Below are positions 50,854-60,623 of a stretch of DNA of 64,000 bases, piece by piece. Within the stretch, counting starts at the first letter, position 1. Each line of letters starts with the position of its first letter. The position numbers and the translations under genes are program-made. The stretch is taken from the NCBI RefSeq assembly GCF_022869785.1, contig NZ_CP094997.1:6205001-6269000 (forward strand), in the 5' to 3' direction. Under the pieces are notes generated by a model. It was not told where the DNA came from, ran no database searches, and saw only the letters and a program-made list of their open reading frames with translations. The DNA comes from Dyadobacter chenwenxiniae. Lineage in GTDB: Bacteria; Bacteroidota; Bacteroidia; Cytophagales; Spirosomataceae.

Positions 50854-52068
50854 ATGAAGGAGAAGCTGGCCATAAATGGCGGACCAAAAGCGGTCAATAA
50901 GGAATTTTTATGGCCGATATTCGATGCCGGCGATGTAAATGCAGTCACCAGAATTGCTCAAAGCGGAAAATGGGGGAATCCCGACTGCGGAGACGAAGTC
51001 GCGAAGTTTGAAGAAGAGTTTGCTGCTTACTGCGGAGCCAAATATGCAATCACCTGCGTAAACGGATCCGTTTCGCTCCGACTTGCATTGATCGCCTGCG
51101 ACGTGAAGCCCGGCGACGAAGTGATCGTACCACCGTATACGTTTATTACAACGGCTTCATCGGTAATCGAATGCAATTGCGTTCCAGTTTTTGTGGACAT
51201 TGATCCCAACACCTATAACATTAGCCCCGCAGCTATTGAAGCGGCCATTACGGAGCGGACGAAAGCAATCATTCCCGTGCACTTCGGCGGCTTAGCCTGC
51301 GATATGGATGCAATTATGGACATTGCCAGAAAACATGGCTTGCGCGTTATCGAGGATGCAGCGCACGGGCATGGAGCGGAATACAAGGGCAAAAAACTGG
51401 GTTCCATTGGTGATGTAGGCAGTTTCAGTTTTCAATCTTCCAAAAACCTGACATCCGGTGAAGGCGGGATTGTGATCACCAACGACGACGAACTATATGC
51501 CATGATGCGTTCGCTGCGGAATGTCGGGCGGATCGAGGGTGGACAATGGTATGACCATTACAATCCGGGCTGCAATTACCGGATCACACAAATACAAGCC
51601 GTTCTGCTCTCGCAACAACTGAAAAGACTGGAAGCTCAGACCCGAAAACGGAACGATAATGGGCTATACTTGAACCACTTACTCTCAAAGGTTAAAGGGA
51701 TCTCACCTTTGTCGCGTAACGAAGCGATCACCTTGCACTGTTACCACATTTATATTTTCAAATACGATCCTGCGGCTTTTGGTGGCCTGTCCAGAAATGA
51801 TTTCGCGGCAATGCTTACAGCGGAAGGCGTGCCGAGTTTCAAAGGTTATCCTCATCCATTATATAAACAGCCCCTTTTTCAAAATAAAAATTTCATGTGC
51901 TACGCCATTCCGGACCACGTGGATTATACCCAGGTTTACTGCCCCAATGCAGAACAAGCATGCAGCTCAGACGCGGTCTGGATTTTACAGCATGCCTTGC
52001 TAGGTGAAAAAGAAGATATGGAAGCGTTTGTAAATGCCATTTTGAAGATTCAGACTTCGCAATTATGA
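50854..52068 (+). CDS. DegT/DnrJ/EryC1/StrS-family PLP aminotransferase
   Basis: A 404-residue fold-type I PLP enzyme. The ATG at 50854 (MKEKLAINGGPKAV) is preferred to an in-frame TTG at 50815. Motifs are CVNGSVSLRLAL, DEVIVPPYTFITTASSV, the PLP-contacting VIEDAAHGHGAEYKGKK, and FSFQSSKNLTSGEGG with the Schiff-base lysine. The NYRITQIQAVLLSQQLKRLE region is typical for the family. Members aminate keto-sugar nucleotides or scyllo-inosose. The opening AINGGPKAV fits the inosose/keto-sugar branch seen beside Bacteroidetes carbohydrate genes. It is divergent from the membrane protein gene upstream. Confidence 0.87.
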   Translation: MKEKLAINGGPKAVNKEFLWPIFDAGDVNAVTRIAQSGKWGNPDCGDEVAKFEEEFAAYCGAKYAITCVNGSVSLRLALIACDVKPGDEVIVPPYTFITTASSVIECNCVPVFVDIDPNTYNISPAAIEAAITERTKAIIPVHFGGLACDMDAIMDIARKHGLRVIEDAAHGHGAEYKGKKLGSIGDVGSFSFQSSKNLTSGEGGIVITNDDELYAMMRSLRNVGRIEGGQWYDHYNPGCNYRITQIQAVLLSQQLKRLEAQTRKRNDNGLYLNHLLSKVKGISPLSRNEAITLHCYHIYIFKYDPAAFGGLSRNDFAAMLTAEGVPSFKGYPHPLYKQPLFQNKNFMCYAIPDHVDYTQVYCPNAEQACSSDAVWILQHALLGEKEDMEAFVNAILKIQTSQL

Positions 52069-52078
52069 CAGGACGACA

Positions 52079-53116
52079 TTAACTATCTAGTGATGAATCC
52101 ACTATTTGGACAATAGATGCTATGATCCTCGCGGTAACCCAATTTGTCTGCTGCTCGCTTAATTCACCTAGAATAAACCCATGATCTTCGTTAAAGCTTG
52201 CCAGCGCATCTTCCAGAAAGAGGGTTTCAACTTCAATCCTGCGTTTGAAATTATTAGATTTAAGATGACCAGTTTTAGACAGCACATTGTTAAGCCGATT
52301 TGCCGTGATATAATTTCGAATTTCGTCAACGATAAATTCCAGATCCTGCGCGTGGGAGATAAAAGTGTTGTTATATGACCACTTTTCTGCCTGGTGAAAT
52401 ATGATAATCTCTTCAAATTCCGGATTCTTTAATTTTAGTATAGGCCTAGAAGTAATCTCATGATGCGGCGAAAAATCGATCGGTTTTAGAACGATACCCT
52501 CTATAAGATTCTTTTCAAGCTGCGGTAAACCAAGCTGTTCCGGTAAGAAGGAATCTAGTCTTATATCCAGATTCAATAATTCTTGAAGTCTTCCTGTTGC
52601 AAGGATTTTGGCATATAAAAAACCAAACCGGGAAAAATATTCAATGCATCTTAAATAGTCCAAGTATAGCCTAGTAGGCAATTTGTCATGTTCGATAGCA
52701 ATGTCAAAAGCGCAAAATTCGATAGTAGGAGAATAATAAATCCCTGTCTGGATCGGCCGGATGCTGTCATCGGGAGCCACATTGGGGTGAGGATAAAGTC
52801 CTCCTACTAACTCGCCATATATGGTTATTTTTCTTGCTTTAAAATCTCTTTCCAGTTGTTCGAAAAGTTCCAGTATTTTGTTTTCGTTTCTACTTACAAA
52901 TAACTGAAAGCCAAAAAAATCGTCCTTCCAGTTGAGATATCCTTTTCTCTTTGCAAACCGAAGCTTTTTATCAATATAGATAATGCTGAAATTTGCTCCA
53001 TGCAGCTTTTCGGTTGCTATCCATTTGAATTTATAAACCAAATCGGCAGTCCGCTCATCTTGAATCAAACGCTGTAAATTGGAAGGGATTTTTTCGTATT
53101 CTGAGAATTTGTCCAT
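52079..53116 (-). CDS. Rnl2-type RNA ligase family protein
   Basis: A 345-residue ATP-dependent RNA ligase of the Rnl2/RNA-editing-ligase group. The nucleotidyltransferase motif I is TEKLHGANFS with the adenylated Lys37. Motif Ia-like KRKGYL, motif III-like IYGELVGGLYP, motif IV NLIEGIVLKP and motif V RPILKLKNPEF are in order. The C-terminal third is helical and variable. Such enzymes seal nicks in RNA or RNA-DNA duplexes; in bacteria they are scattered and their role is mostly unknown. The gene is visibly more A+T rich than its neighbours, which hints at horizontal acquisition. It converges with the DegT gene, ten bases apart. Confidence 0.83.
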   Translation of the reverse strand: MDKFSEYEKIPSNLQRLIQDERTADLVYKFKWIATEKLHGANFSIIYIDKKLRFAKRKGYLNWKDDFFGFQLFVSRNENKILELFEQLERDFKARKITIYGELVGGLYPHPNVAPDDSIRPIQTGIYYSPTIEFCAFDIAIEHDKLPTRLYLDYLRCIEYFSRFGFLYAKILATGRLQELLNLDIRLDSFLPEQLGLPQLEKNLIEGIVLKPIDFSPHHEITSRPILKLKNPEFEEIIIFHQAEKWSYNNTFISHAQDLEFIVDEIRNYITANRLNNVLSKTGHLKSNNFKRRIEVETLFLEDALASFNEDHGFILGELSEQQTNWVTARIIASIVQIVDSSLDS

Positions 53117-53139
53117 AGTATGTGTATTAATGTTTGATT

Positions 53140-53158
53140 AACGCGGCCCCGCCGCGTT
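53140..53158 (-). terminator. Small G+C-rich hairpin after the macroglobulin gene
   Basis: AACGCGG (53140-53146) pairs with CCGCGTT (53152-53158). On the minus strand it begins directly after the macroglobulin stop but has no U-run, so it is only a weak terminator candidate. Confidence 0.4.
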
Positions 53159-56100
53159 TCATTTCTTCCCGACCTGAACCCTAAACCCTTCACTGTGCGA
53201 GGTGAACTCGGGGGCGTACATGCATTGAATGGTTGTGATGCCGTTGCTGAAGTTGCCTTCTTGGTTGATGAAGAGCGGATATTCGAAGACGTAAGTGCCT
53301 CTTCTTAATGTGCTGAAAAAGAAATTGGTGCTGGCGTCTTTTGTGCTTTCGTAGTAACCCAGGCCGTCTTGCCACTTATAACTGCTGAGCACATTAACTG
53401 GCTCAAAACCAGAGGCGCGCATATCTTTCATGTGCACATATTCCATATCCCGGTCCGCGCGAAGCTCTATCCTGACTTTCACCTTATCGCCCACATGCAC
53501 AACATCGCCTGCATTCACCGGCGTAAGCACCGGGCCATTATCCGAATTTTTTTCAATAAACAGCTTCTTAGACAGTTTAAGAGGCGTTTCAGAATGAGTA
53601 ATTTTATCAAGATCTTCAAAATATTGCCAGTAAACTCCTCCCCATGATGGTGCACCGGATATGCTCTTTCCACCGCTTACCTGCACTTCAATGTTACCCA
53701 TTTCCGGAGTTACGCTGTTTCCTTCCATGGCTATTTTGAAATAACCCGTTCCCGTTTCTATTTTTTTCGGTTCTATTTTAGTCTTATTCAGATAAACCGA
53801 GACGTTACGGTCATCCGCGATCCAGTTATTGCCGGTCATCAGCAAAGCGTAACAGGCTTCCGCTGTGGCTTTTGTGCTTTCCCAGTTGTTGGTTTGTTTG
53901 TTTTTCAAAAGCCAGGTCTTCATATCATTAACAGCTGTGGCATCATTTGAAATCTCCTGGAAAGCCTCAATCAGTAATGCCTGCTGCTCAACGGGCGCTT
54001 CGTACCACCACCAGCCGAGTTGGTTCGTTTTCCAATACATGCCCAACTCTTCGTTTACAATAGCCGTTTGTTTTAAAGATTTCAGGATTGCGGCAGGCGT
54101 TGTTTTGTCACCGGAGCGCTGCAATGCCAGGGCAATCATACCCTGCATATATTTGGTCTGAATGTTCCAGGTGACCTTGGCGCGCTCCAAGAAATAGCGA
54201 TATGCTTTTTGGTGAGCACTTTGCACTTGCTGATTGGGAAAAAAGCTGCGCATATATAAATATTGAATCCCCGTTGCCGATGGCGTATATTCTTTCAGGT
54301 TGGATTTTCGTTTGATCAGATCATTGTAATCGTCGTTCATCCGGGCGTCCAGGTAAGGGATTGCGGTTTCAATAATGGTCGAGAGCGCTTCCTCCTGACT
54401 CTTTTGCACAGCATCAGACTTGCGTAAATGCCCGATTCCACTCACGATATACTGCGTCATATAACGGTCGTCCGGGCCGCCTTTGAACCATGCGAAGCTT
54501 CCGTCGGGATTTTGCAACTGCCTTAGTTTTTCAATGGCGCTGCTCAATTCATTTGTCATCCGCAAAAGATCGAAGAGCAACGCAATGTTCTTTTTTTGCT
54601 CTGCTTCTGTTTTTGCTGCGAGCACCCAGGGTGTTTCTTCCAAAAGCAATGATTTCAATTCCGGGTTCTTTTGAAGATTGCTCAGCAAAGCTGTGGTGTC
54701 GCTTTTGCGCCAGGTTTCGAACACTTTGGCAATTCCGGACGAGCTTGCCACAATGTTGGCGGCCATGGAATTGGCATAATAGCGGTTCCAGGTTTGTTCC
54801 GCACAGTCGTACGGGTATTCCATCAGATAAGGCAGCGCCTGGACTGCATACCACGCCGGATTGCTGGTATATTCGACGGTTAAGGACTGATTGGTAAGCG
54901 TTTTCGATTTAGCGGAATTGATCAGCTTTTCCATTTTGAATTGCTTGCTTCCAGTCCCGCGCATAGCCAATGGCAATGTCTCGGTTACCAAAGTGCGGTT
55001 GGACAAAACAGGCAATGTATTTTCCTCCCCGTCGGAAAGATTTCCCGCGCTGGCAACCATACGCCAGGTGATTGTTTTCGAATATGTTTTGGGTATACCA
55101 ATGGCAAATTGCGCCACCGTACTTTGCCCGGCAGCAACATTAAAATCCTTTGCATTTCCCACATTTGCGAATAATGCGTCGTTAGTTTCATTGCTTTCAG
55201 TATCAAACAATTGCAATGAAACTTTTCCATTTAAAGCGCGATCAGACAAGTTGACCACTTTCGTAGCGAATGTAATCTGATCACCTTCGCGCAAAAATCT
55301 GGGCGGATTAGGCTGCACCATGAGTTCTTTCTGCGTAACAATTTCTTTGCTGCTGTAACCAAATGCGAGCTCTTTTGTATGCACCAAAGCCTGGAACTTC
55401 CAGCGTGTTAATGCTTCGGGCATGGTAAATGAAAATGTAATACTGCCATCTTTGTCCGTTTTCAGATCGGGGAGGAAGAATGCGGTTTCATTGAAGTTTT
55501 TCCGGGGTGATGGTGATGGGGTTTCTTTTTTGTTTTGAAGAGATTTTTGAACTTCATAACCCACCGTTACAACCTCATTCATCGCCGAAGCATCCTGGCC
55601 CATGGTTTTTTCTGCAATCACGGATTCCTTTATTTCTTCGTCATGTTTCACTTCCATAGGAACACTCATGGACATGACTCGACTACGCCCGCCCCTGCCC
55701 GGCACGCGTTCCAAAAATTGTATTTGTACTGCATTTATTGAAATCAAGTCGTCGTATCGCTTCTGAAAACTTTTATAGCGAGCATAAGGCACATTGAAGG
55801 CTAGCGCGTCTTTTTGCCTAAAACTGAGCCCATTGCCCCATCGGGATAACCCAGATGCAACCGGCCAATGCGCTGGCTTCGACCATTGATGCGGATAAAA
55901 CTGATCAAGCGACGCGTCGTACATGCTGGCGAGCATTTCAGCAGCCACTTTGTCCTGCTTGTAACCAGAAATCTTTACAGTCCACTTTTCGGCACTTCCC
56001 GGCAATGTTTTGTCACGAAAGGTCTGATACTCAATTTTCAGATCCTTGTTCGTCCAGGGGACATTTACAAGATCCTGATATTGATGCACGCGGTTGTGTT

Positions 56101-59100
56101 TTACAAACATAAAATCAACACCAAATCCGCCTCGGTCTGCCTCAGATGCGGTAATGTCGAATGTTCGCCTTTCAGCATTTAGTTTATAAAATGAAAAATT
56201 ATCGGGACTTGATTTTTTGCCCGAACTGCTGATGACAAATGCATTTTCCGCGGCTGTCGCAACCTTGATTGTCGTTTTTTGTCCTGGCTCAATCGTTTCA
56301 CTGCCTTCTGCGGAAATGTATTGTGGATAAATAATGCTGTTCTGTTTGTGATCAATCAGTTCAATGTATCTGACATCTTTAATTGCTGCATTACTATCGT
56401 CTTTTGTAAAGATCTCAATCTTGTAAAATCCGGCATCAAAATCTGTTTTGTCCAGGTTAAACGGTTGATTCTCTTTCAGCTGAGCTGTTTTTTCAAATAC
56501 AATATTTTGCTCCGGCCAGCTTTCCTTTTCCGTTTCCTTGTCATATTCGTCATTCGGGAAAGCCTTGACAAATTCTGTTTTGGTCATCACAAATAGATCC
56601 GGGCGCTGCCAGTAACGCGGCTTGATCAGTCTTTTTTCCGGGGAAAGACGCGCAATTTTTACAGTCACCGGCGCCGTAACAAATTGTCCATTCATGTTTT
56701 CAGTGCGGATTTTCAGGCTTCCCAGGCTGTCAGCCGAAGCTTTTTCAGCAATGTCCACTTTTAGTAAAAGGGACTTATAACCCACCGAAACCACGGTTTG
56801 TGCGCTTCTGGTTTCTCCGTTAATGTCCGTCACATCCGCATATACGGTATAGGCAAACACCGGATCACGCTTTTTATCTGTTTTTAAATTGGGAATGGCT
56901 TCAAAGTGGACATTGAATTTTCCAAAGGCATCGGTTATTGTTTCGCCGTGCGCAATTTCCTGTGGTTCGGCCGAAGGATAATAGCGGGTCCTGAACAGCC
57001 AGGGATATAAAAATCGCTCACTCCGGACGACCCGGTAGACCACTTTTGCGCCATCGATCTGGTTGCCAGCATAAGCGGTCCCCGTTCCTGTCACTGTAAT
57101 GGAGTCGCCTAACTTATAGGAATTGCTTAATGTGTCGAATTCAACTGCAAATCGTGGCCGCTTATATTCTTCGACATGAAATGTAACAATGTGCTCATCA
57201 TGGGCCACGAGCGAAAACTGCCCGTTAAGCGAGCCGGCAGGAAGGACAAATGACCCGGAAAAACTACCAAATTCGTTGACAGTCCTGGTTGCTTTTCCGA
57301 TCACTTCGTCATTAGTATTTTTGAGTTCAATCTCGATCTTCTCTGTCTGATCTTGAAGTATATCCTTTCCTTTGGTGGCAATTCCCTTATAGTAAATGGT
57401 TTGCCCGGGCCGGTACAAACTGCGGTCCGAAAAAAGATACATTTTTAGCTCGTCCTGATCCGGTTCCGGATCGTTGAAAGTATTATAGTAGGTGCGTGTA
57501 TCTTCCCGGATAAACAAATGGTCGTTTCCATGTGCAATTTCCAGCATCTGGCTTTGTGATTGCGCTTCTTTCCTTACTTTTTCCTTGAAATAACCATTTT
57601 TGTCAGCCACATAAGAATGTCCTTTCTGCTGAATGTAACTTCTTGATTGATAATCATATTTTGTATTCCAAACAGTAACATGGGCACCAACGAGCGGCTG
57701 CCCGGTTTCCCGGTTCAGTATAAAATAATCCGCTTCCCGCTGCACATAACCAATGTTGCTCACATACAGCAGCTTAATACCAACCACCGACCTGCTTTCA
57801 TTGAATCCTGCGTCAGGGCTGGCGATCAATACGTATTCGCCGGCGGGAAGTGCATCCACCTTGATTTCCACGGCGTGCTGCTGAAAATCCCTGGTATCCG
57901 GCAGCTTTTGCTCCCAGGATCTTATTGAAGAGGTGCCAGCAAGCACTCTGAGAGTTTCATGAATGTCGTTTTTCTCGAAGTTTTTCTTGATTTCCCCGGT
58001 AGCCTTTACAATTTTCAAAAACAGCTTGCTGAGATTCCTGCTTTCTACGAAAGCCAAAAAAGGCTTGTCAGGAATATTAACTTGCTCCGTAGTGAACTGC
58101 AATTCTTGCCTTTTAATGGTATTAAGCAAGTTATAGGCATTAACTCCACCTTCCGTTTCCGGATTTTCTTTCATGATTTTTTCACAAATCTCAGCGGCCT
58201 TAACGCGCTCAAAACGGTTGGCAGTGTCGCTGTCAGGTTTGAAAAAACTTCCTTTTTGCTCATGATTAAAAGCTTTCATGTACCAGACCTGCGCGGCGGC
58301 GGGCGTTCGTTGATATTGGTCTGCTAAATGGCTCAGGGATATGTAGTATAGCTCGTCCGTGTCGGGATGGACAGACTTTTGACGGACAAATTGAAGGCGC
58401 TGTAAATCAATGTCGATCAGTGCGTCGGGCTGGGGATCATTGATGTGAAATGCGATGAGTTTCTGATATAACAGAAGTCCGAAAAATTCAAGAGAAGCGC
58501 TGTCTTTTGTTTCGAATTTCCGGTGTATAAAATCAGCGGCTGGATCAAATGCAGCGGCCTGGTTAATTTCGAACTTATAGGAAGGCCTTTTGATGTCGCG
58601 CTCGTCGGAAGCAAAGTATTGCAAGGCCTTTTGCGTGAGCAGATCATACAATGTCGGGCGTAACTTCCGTGTATTTCCTTTGGTGATGATCGCATCAAAT
58701 GCGTCGAGCCTGGTTTGTTTGAGCAGTGTTTCATCGGCAATGGAAGACAGGTAAAGTGAGGATATTTTGTCATGAAAATCCTCTGTTGTCCAGGTGCTGA
58801 CATCGTCTTTTTTGAAATTTGCCGTTGCAGTCCGTTGATAGACCTGCCAGCGGATTTCCTGAAAATAGCTGTAATAGGCAGATGCAAGCAAATTGGTCAG
58901 GATGGCTTTTGCTGCGCCGCGGCTCTCCCGAACTTCCTTTTCCAGCTCCTTGATAGCGGCCGCTTGCTGGTCTTCCCGCGTATCGATCTGTAAGTTGACC
59001 ATGTAAACAGCAGCTTTAATGACCTGCGCTTCCTGATTTTCTTTTTTTGCTAAATCATAAATTTTCCTGACCTCCCCGAGCGCGGATTTAGGCAGGTTTT

Positions 59101-59233
59101 TCTGCTGGTGCCCTTCAACTATTTTCCATTGCGACTCATAATTTTTGATCTTGCTTTGCGCGTGCGTGTACATAGGAAGGTAACATATTAACAGGATGAT
59201 GAAATAGTGGAAGCAATGTCGGAATGTCGTCAT
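53159..59233 (-). CDS. Alpha-2-macroglobulin family protein with thioester motif
   Basis: A 2024-residue exported protease-trap type protein. The ATG at 59233 gives signal peptide FHYFIILLICYLPMYTHAQ; the open frame to 59335 adds 34 codons without function. After a unique N-terminal helical part come macroglobulin domains with YLFSDRSLYRPGQTIYYKGI and the MG/A2M region with AFFLPDLKTDKDGSITFSFT and RFLREGDQITFATKVVN. The thioester domain holds YDCAEQTWNRYYAN with Cys1477 and Gln1480 (CxEQ), then the alpha-barrel helices and a C-terminal receptor-like domain. A segment RDFQQHAVEIKVDALPAGEY resembles bacterial MG1. No PBP1C gene, its usual partner, is in the window. It likely traps foreign proteases at the cell envelope. 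Confidence 0.88.
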   Translation of the reverse strand: MTTFRHCFHYFIILLICYLPMYTHAQSKIKNYESQWKIVEGHQQKNLPKSALGEVRKIYDLAKKENQEAQVIKAAVYMVNLQIDTREDQQAAAIKELEKEVRESRGAAKAILTNLLASAYYSYFQEIRWQVYQRTATANFKKDDVSTWTTEDFHDKISSLYLSSIADETLLKQTRLDAFDAIITKGNTRKLRPTLYDLLTQKALQYFASDERDIKRPSYKFEINQAAAFDPAADFIHRKFETKDSASLEFFGLLLYQKLIAFHINDPQPDALIDIDLQRLQFVRQKSVHPDTDELYYISLSHLADQYQRTPAAAQVWYMKAFNHEQKGSFFKPDSDTANRFERVKAAEICEKIMKENPETEGGVNAYNLLNTIKRQELQFTTEQVNIPDKPFLAFVESRNLSKLFLKIVKATGEIKKNFEKNDIHETLRVLAGTSSIRSWEQKLPDTRDFQQHAVEIKVDALPAGEYVLIASPDAGFNESRSVVGIKLLYVSNIGYVQREADYFILNRETGQPLVGAHVTVWNTKYDYQSRSYIQQKGHSYVADKNGYFKEKVRKEAQSQSQMLEIAHGNDHLFIREDTRTYYNTFNDPEPDQDELKMYLFSDRSLYRPGQTIYYKGIATKGKDILQDQTEKIEIELKNTNDEVIGKATRTVNEFGSFSGSFVLPAGSLNGQFSLVAHDEHIVTFHVEEYKRPRFAVEFDTLSNSYKLGDSITVTGTGTAYAGNQIDGAKVVYRVVRSERFLYPWLFRTRYYPSAEPQEIAHGETITDAFGKFNVHFEAIPNLKTDKKRDPVFAYTVYADVTDINGETRSAQTVVSVGYKSLLLKVDIAEKASADSLGSLKIRTENMNGQFVTAPVTVKIARLSPEKRLIKPRYWQRPDLFVMTKTEFVKAFPNDEYDKETEKESWPEQNIVFEKTAQLKENQPFNLDKTDFDAGFYKIEIFTKDDSNAAIKDVRYIELIDHKQNSIIYPQYISAEGSETIEPGQKTTIKVATAAENAFVISSSGKKSSPDNFSFYKLNAERRTFDITASEADRGGFGVDFMFVKHNRVHQYQDLVNVPWTNKDLKIEYQTFRDKTLPGSAEKWTVKISGYKQDKVAAEMLASMYDASLDQFYPHQWSKPAHWPVASGLSRWGNGLSFRQKDALAFNVPYARYKSFQKRYDDLISINAVQIQFLERVPGRGGRSRVMSMSVPMEVKHDEEIKESVIAEKTMGQDASAMNEVVTVGYEVQKSLQNKKETPSPSPRKNFNETAFFLPDLKTDKDGSITFSFTMPEALTRWKFQALVHTKELAFGYSSKEIVTQKELMVQPNPPRFLREGDQITFATKVVNLSDRALNGKVSLQLFDTESNETNDALFANVGNAKDFNVAAGQSTVAQFAIGIPKTYSKTITWRMVASAGNLSDGEENTLPVLSNRTLVTETLPLAMRGTGSKQFKMEKLINSAKSKTLTNQSLTVEYTSNPAWYAVQALPYLMEYPYDCAEQTWNRYYANSMAANIVASSSGIAKVFETWRKSDTTALLSNLQKNPELKSLLLEETPWVLAAKTEAEQKKNIALLFDLLRMTNELSSAIEKLRQLQNPDGSFAWFKGGPDDRYMTQYIVSGIGHLRKSDAVQKSQEEALSTIIETAIPYLDARMNDDYNDLIKRKSNLKEYTPSATGIQYLYMRSFFPNQQVQSAHQKAYRYFLERAKVTWNIQTKYMQGMIALALQRSGDKTTPAAILKSLKQTAIVNEELGMYWKTNQLGWWWYEAPVEQQALLIEAFQEISNDATAVNDMKTWLLKNKQTNNWESTKATAEACYALLMTGNNWIADDRNVSVYLNKTKIEPKKIETGTGYFKIAMEGNSVTPEMGNIEVQVSGGKSISGAPSWGGVYWQYFEDLDKITHSETPLKLSKKLFIEKNSDNGPVLTPVNAGDVVHVGDKVKVRIELRADRDMEYVHMKDMRASGFEPVNVLSSYKWQDGLGYYESTKDASTNFFFSTLRRGTYVFEYPLFINQEGNFSNGITTIQCMYAPEFTSHSEGFRVQVGKK

Positions 59234-59504
59234 GGGGTTTGTCGGACGAATTGAAGTTTTGCGAAAATCAGCGTTTTTAATTGCTGAGCTCATTTTGCTA
59301 AATATACTGGAAAGTGGAAATGTTTTTGAAACCATTTACCCGGCGGCGGTTTTAAAGCCTCGAACTTCATCAGAATTTAACATTCACCAAAAGTAAAAAA
59401 CGAACAGATTGCCGCTTTGTACAATATGAAGTATCTTTAATAAACCCTGTTGAAGAAATATAATTTATTAATATTCCAATTGAACGAAATTTATTTGAAT
59501 TGAT

Positions 59505-60567
59505 ATGCGTACGATAATGCTGGTTGGAGGGATAATCATTGTGCTGGTGCTGGGAAAGCTGTTTGTGTTTTCCAAGCCTGGAAAGGATAAGCCCTCGGGA
59601 GGCGAAAGGCAGTGGCAGTGGAAATTCGGTCGGCGGTGCAGTGCCCGTGAATGTATATGTTGTAAAAAGAGAATCTATTGAAAACCAAATATTTGCATCT
59701 GGCACAGTCATTCCTAATGAAGAAGTGAATGTCATGGCGGAAGCATCGGGCAGGTTGGTTAAATTGAATATTCAGGAAGGCGCGTACATTGAAAAAGGTC
59801 AACTGATTGGAAAGATCAACGACCGGGAGCTGCAAGCGCAATTACAAAAAGTGTCTTATAACCAAGAGCTTACCAGGAAAATAGAAGCGCGTCAGAAGAA
59901 ATTGCTGAATGTTGAAGCGATCAATCTGGAAGAATACGATGTGACTTCAAATAATATCAGGATTCTGGAGGCTGAGAAGGAGGTTCTGGCAGCACAGCTG
60001 GAGAAAACGGAGATCAGGGCACCATTCAGTGGGCGGATCGGATTAAAATACATTAGTGAAGGCGCATATCTGGCTCCGGGTACGCCCATCGTAACCATTG
60101 TGCAGAGCAATCCGGTGAAGGTTGATTTTACCGTTCCTGAAAAGTATGCACCGAACATCAGAGTAGGCAATGTCGTGAAGTTCAGTCTGGACGGCGATCC
60201 ATCTACTTATCGTGCTAAAATCCTTGCGATAGATCCGAAAGTGGAGGAAAGTCTGCGTACGCTGAAAGTGCGGGCGACAGCACCCAATCCTTCGGGCCGG
60301 TTCGTGCCGGGTATGTTTGTTAAAATCCTGGCGGACCTGGATGCTAATAAATCGGCCATGATGATCCCTACCGAGGCAATAGTGCCGGTTTTGAAGGGTA
60401 AAAAAGTGTTTGTTGTGAAAAACGGCAAGGCGCAGGAAGCAATGGTTGTAACGGGGTTGCGGACGGATAAGAAAGTTCAGGTAATCGAAGGTTTGCAGCC
60501 AGGTGACTCGCTGATCACATCGGGAATTATCGCTATCAAGCCTAATACGGTCGTGCGGGTGAACTGA
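59505..60567 (+). CDS. RND efflux periplasmic adaptor (HlyD/MFP), frameshift near the N-terminus
   Basis: The membrane-fusion subunit of a tripartite RND pump. From the ATG at 59505 the frame encodes MRTIMLVGGIIIVLVLGKLF, a membrane anchor, then KPGKDKPSGGE. At AAA 59605-59607 one extra A shifts the frame. Removing it joins GSGSGNSVGGAVPVNVYVVK and gives a 353-residue adaptor with the lipoyl halves (GRLVKLNIQEGAYIEKGQLI and IRAPFSGRIGLKYISEGAYL), the coiled-coil hairpin and a beta-barrel domain (ILADLDANKSAMMIPTEAIV). As given, only an N-terminally odd frame from GTG 59539 (MCWCWESCLCF) is continuous. It lies 56 bases before the pump gene. Sequence error is a plausible explanation. Confidence 0.83.
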
Positions 60568-60623
60568 GGAAGGAATCGTGAACTTGTCAACAAATGAATG
60601 TCAGCCGACATTAATCTCCAATT

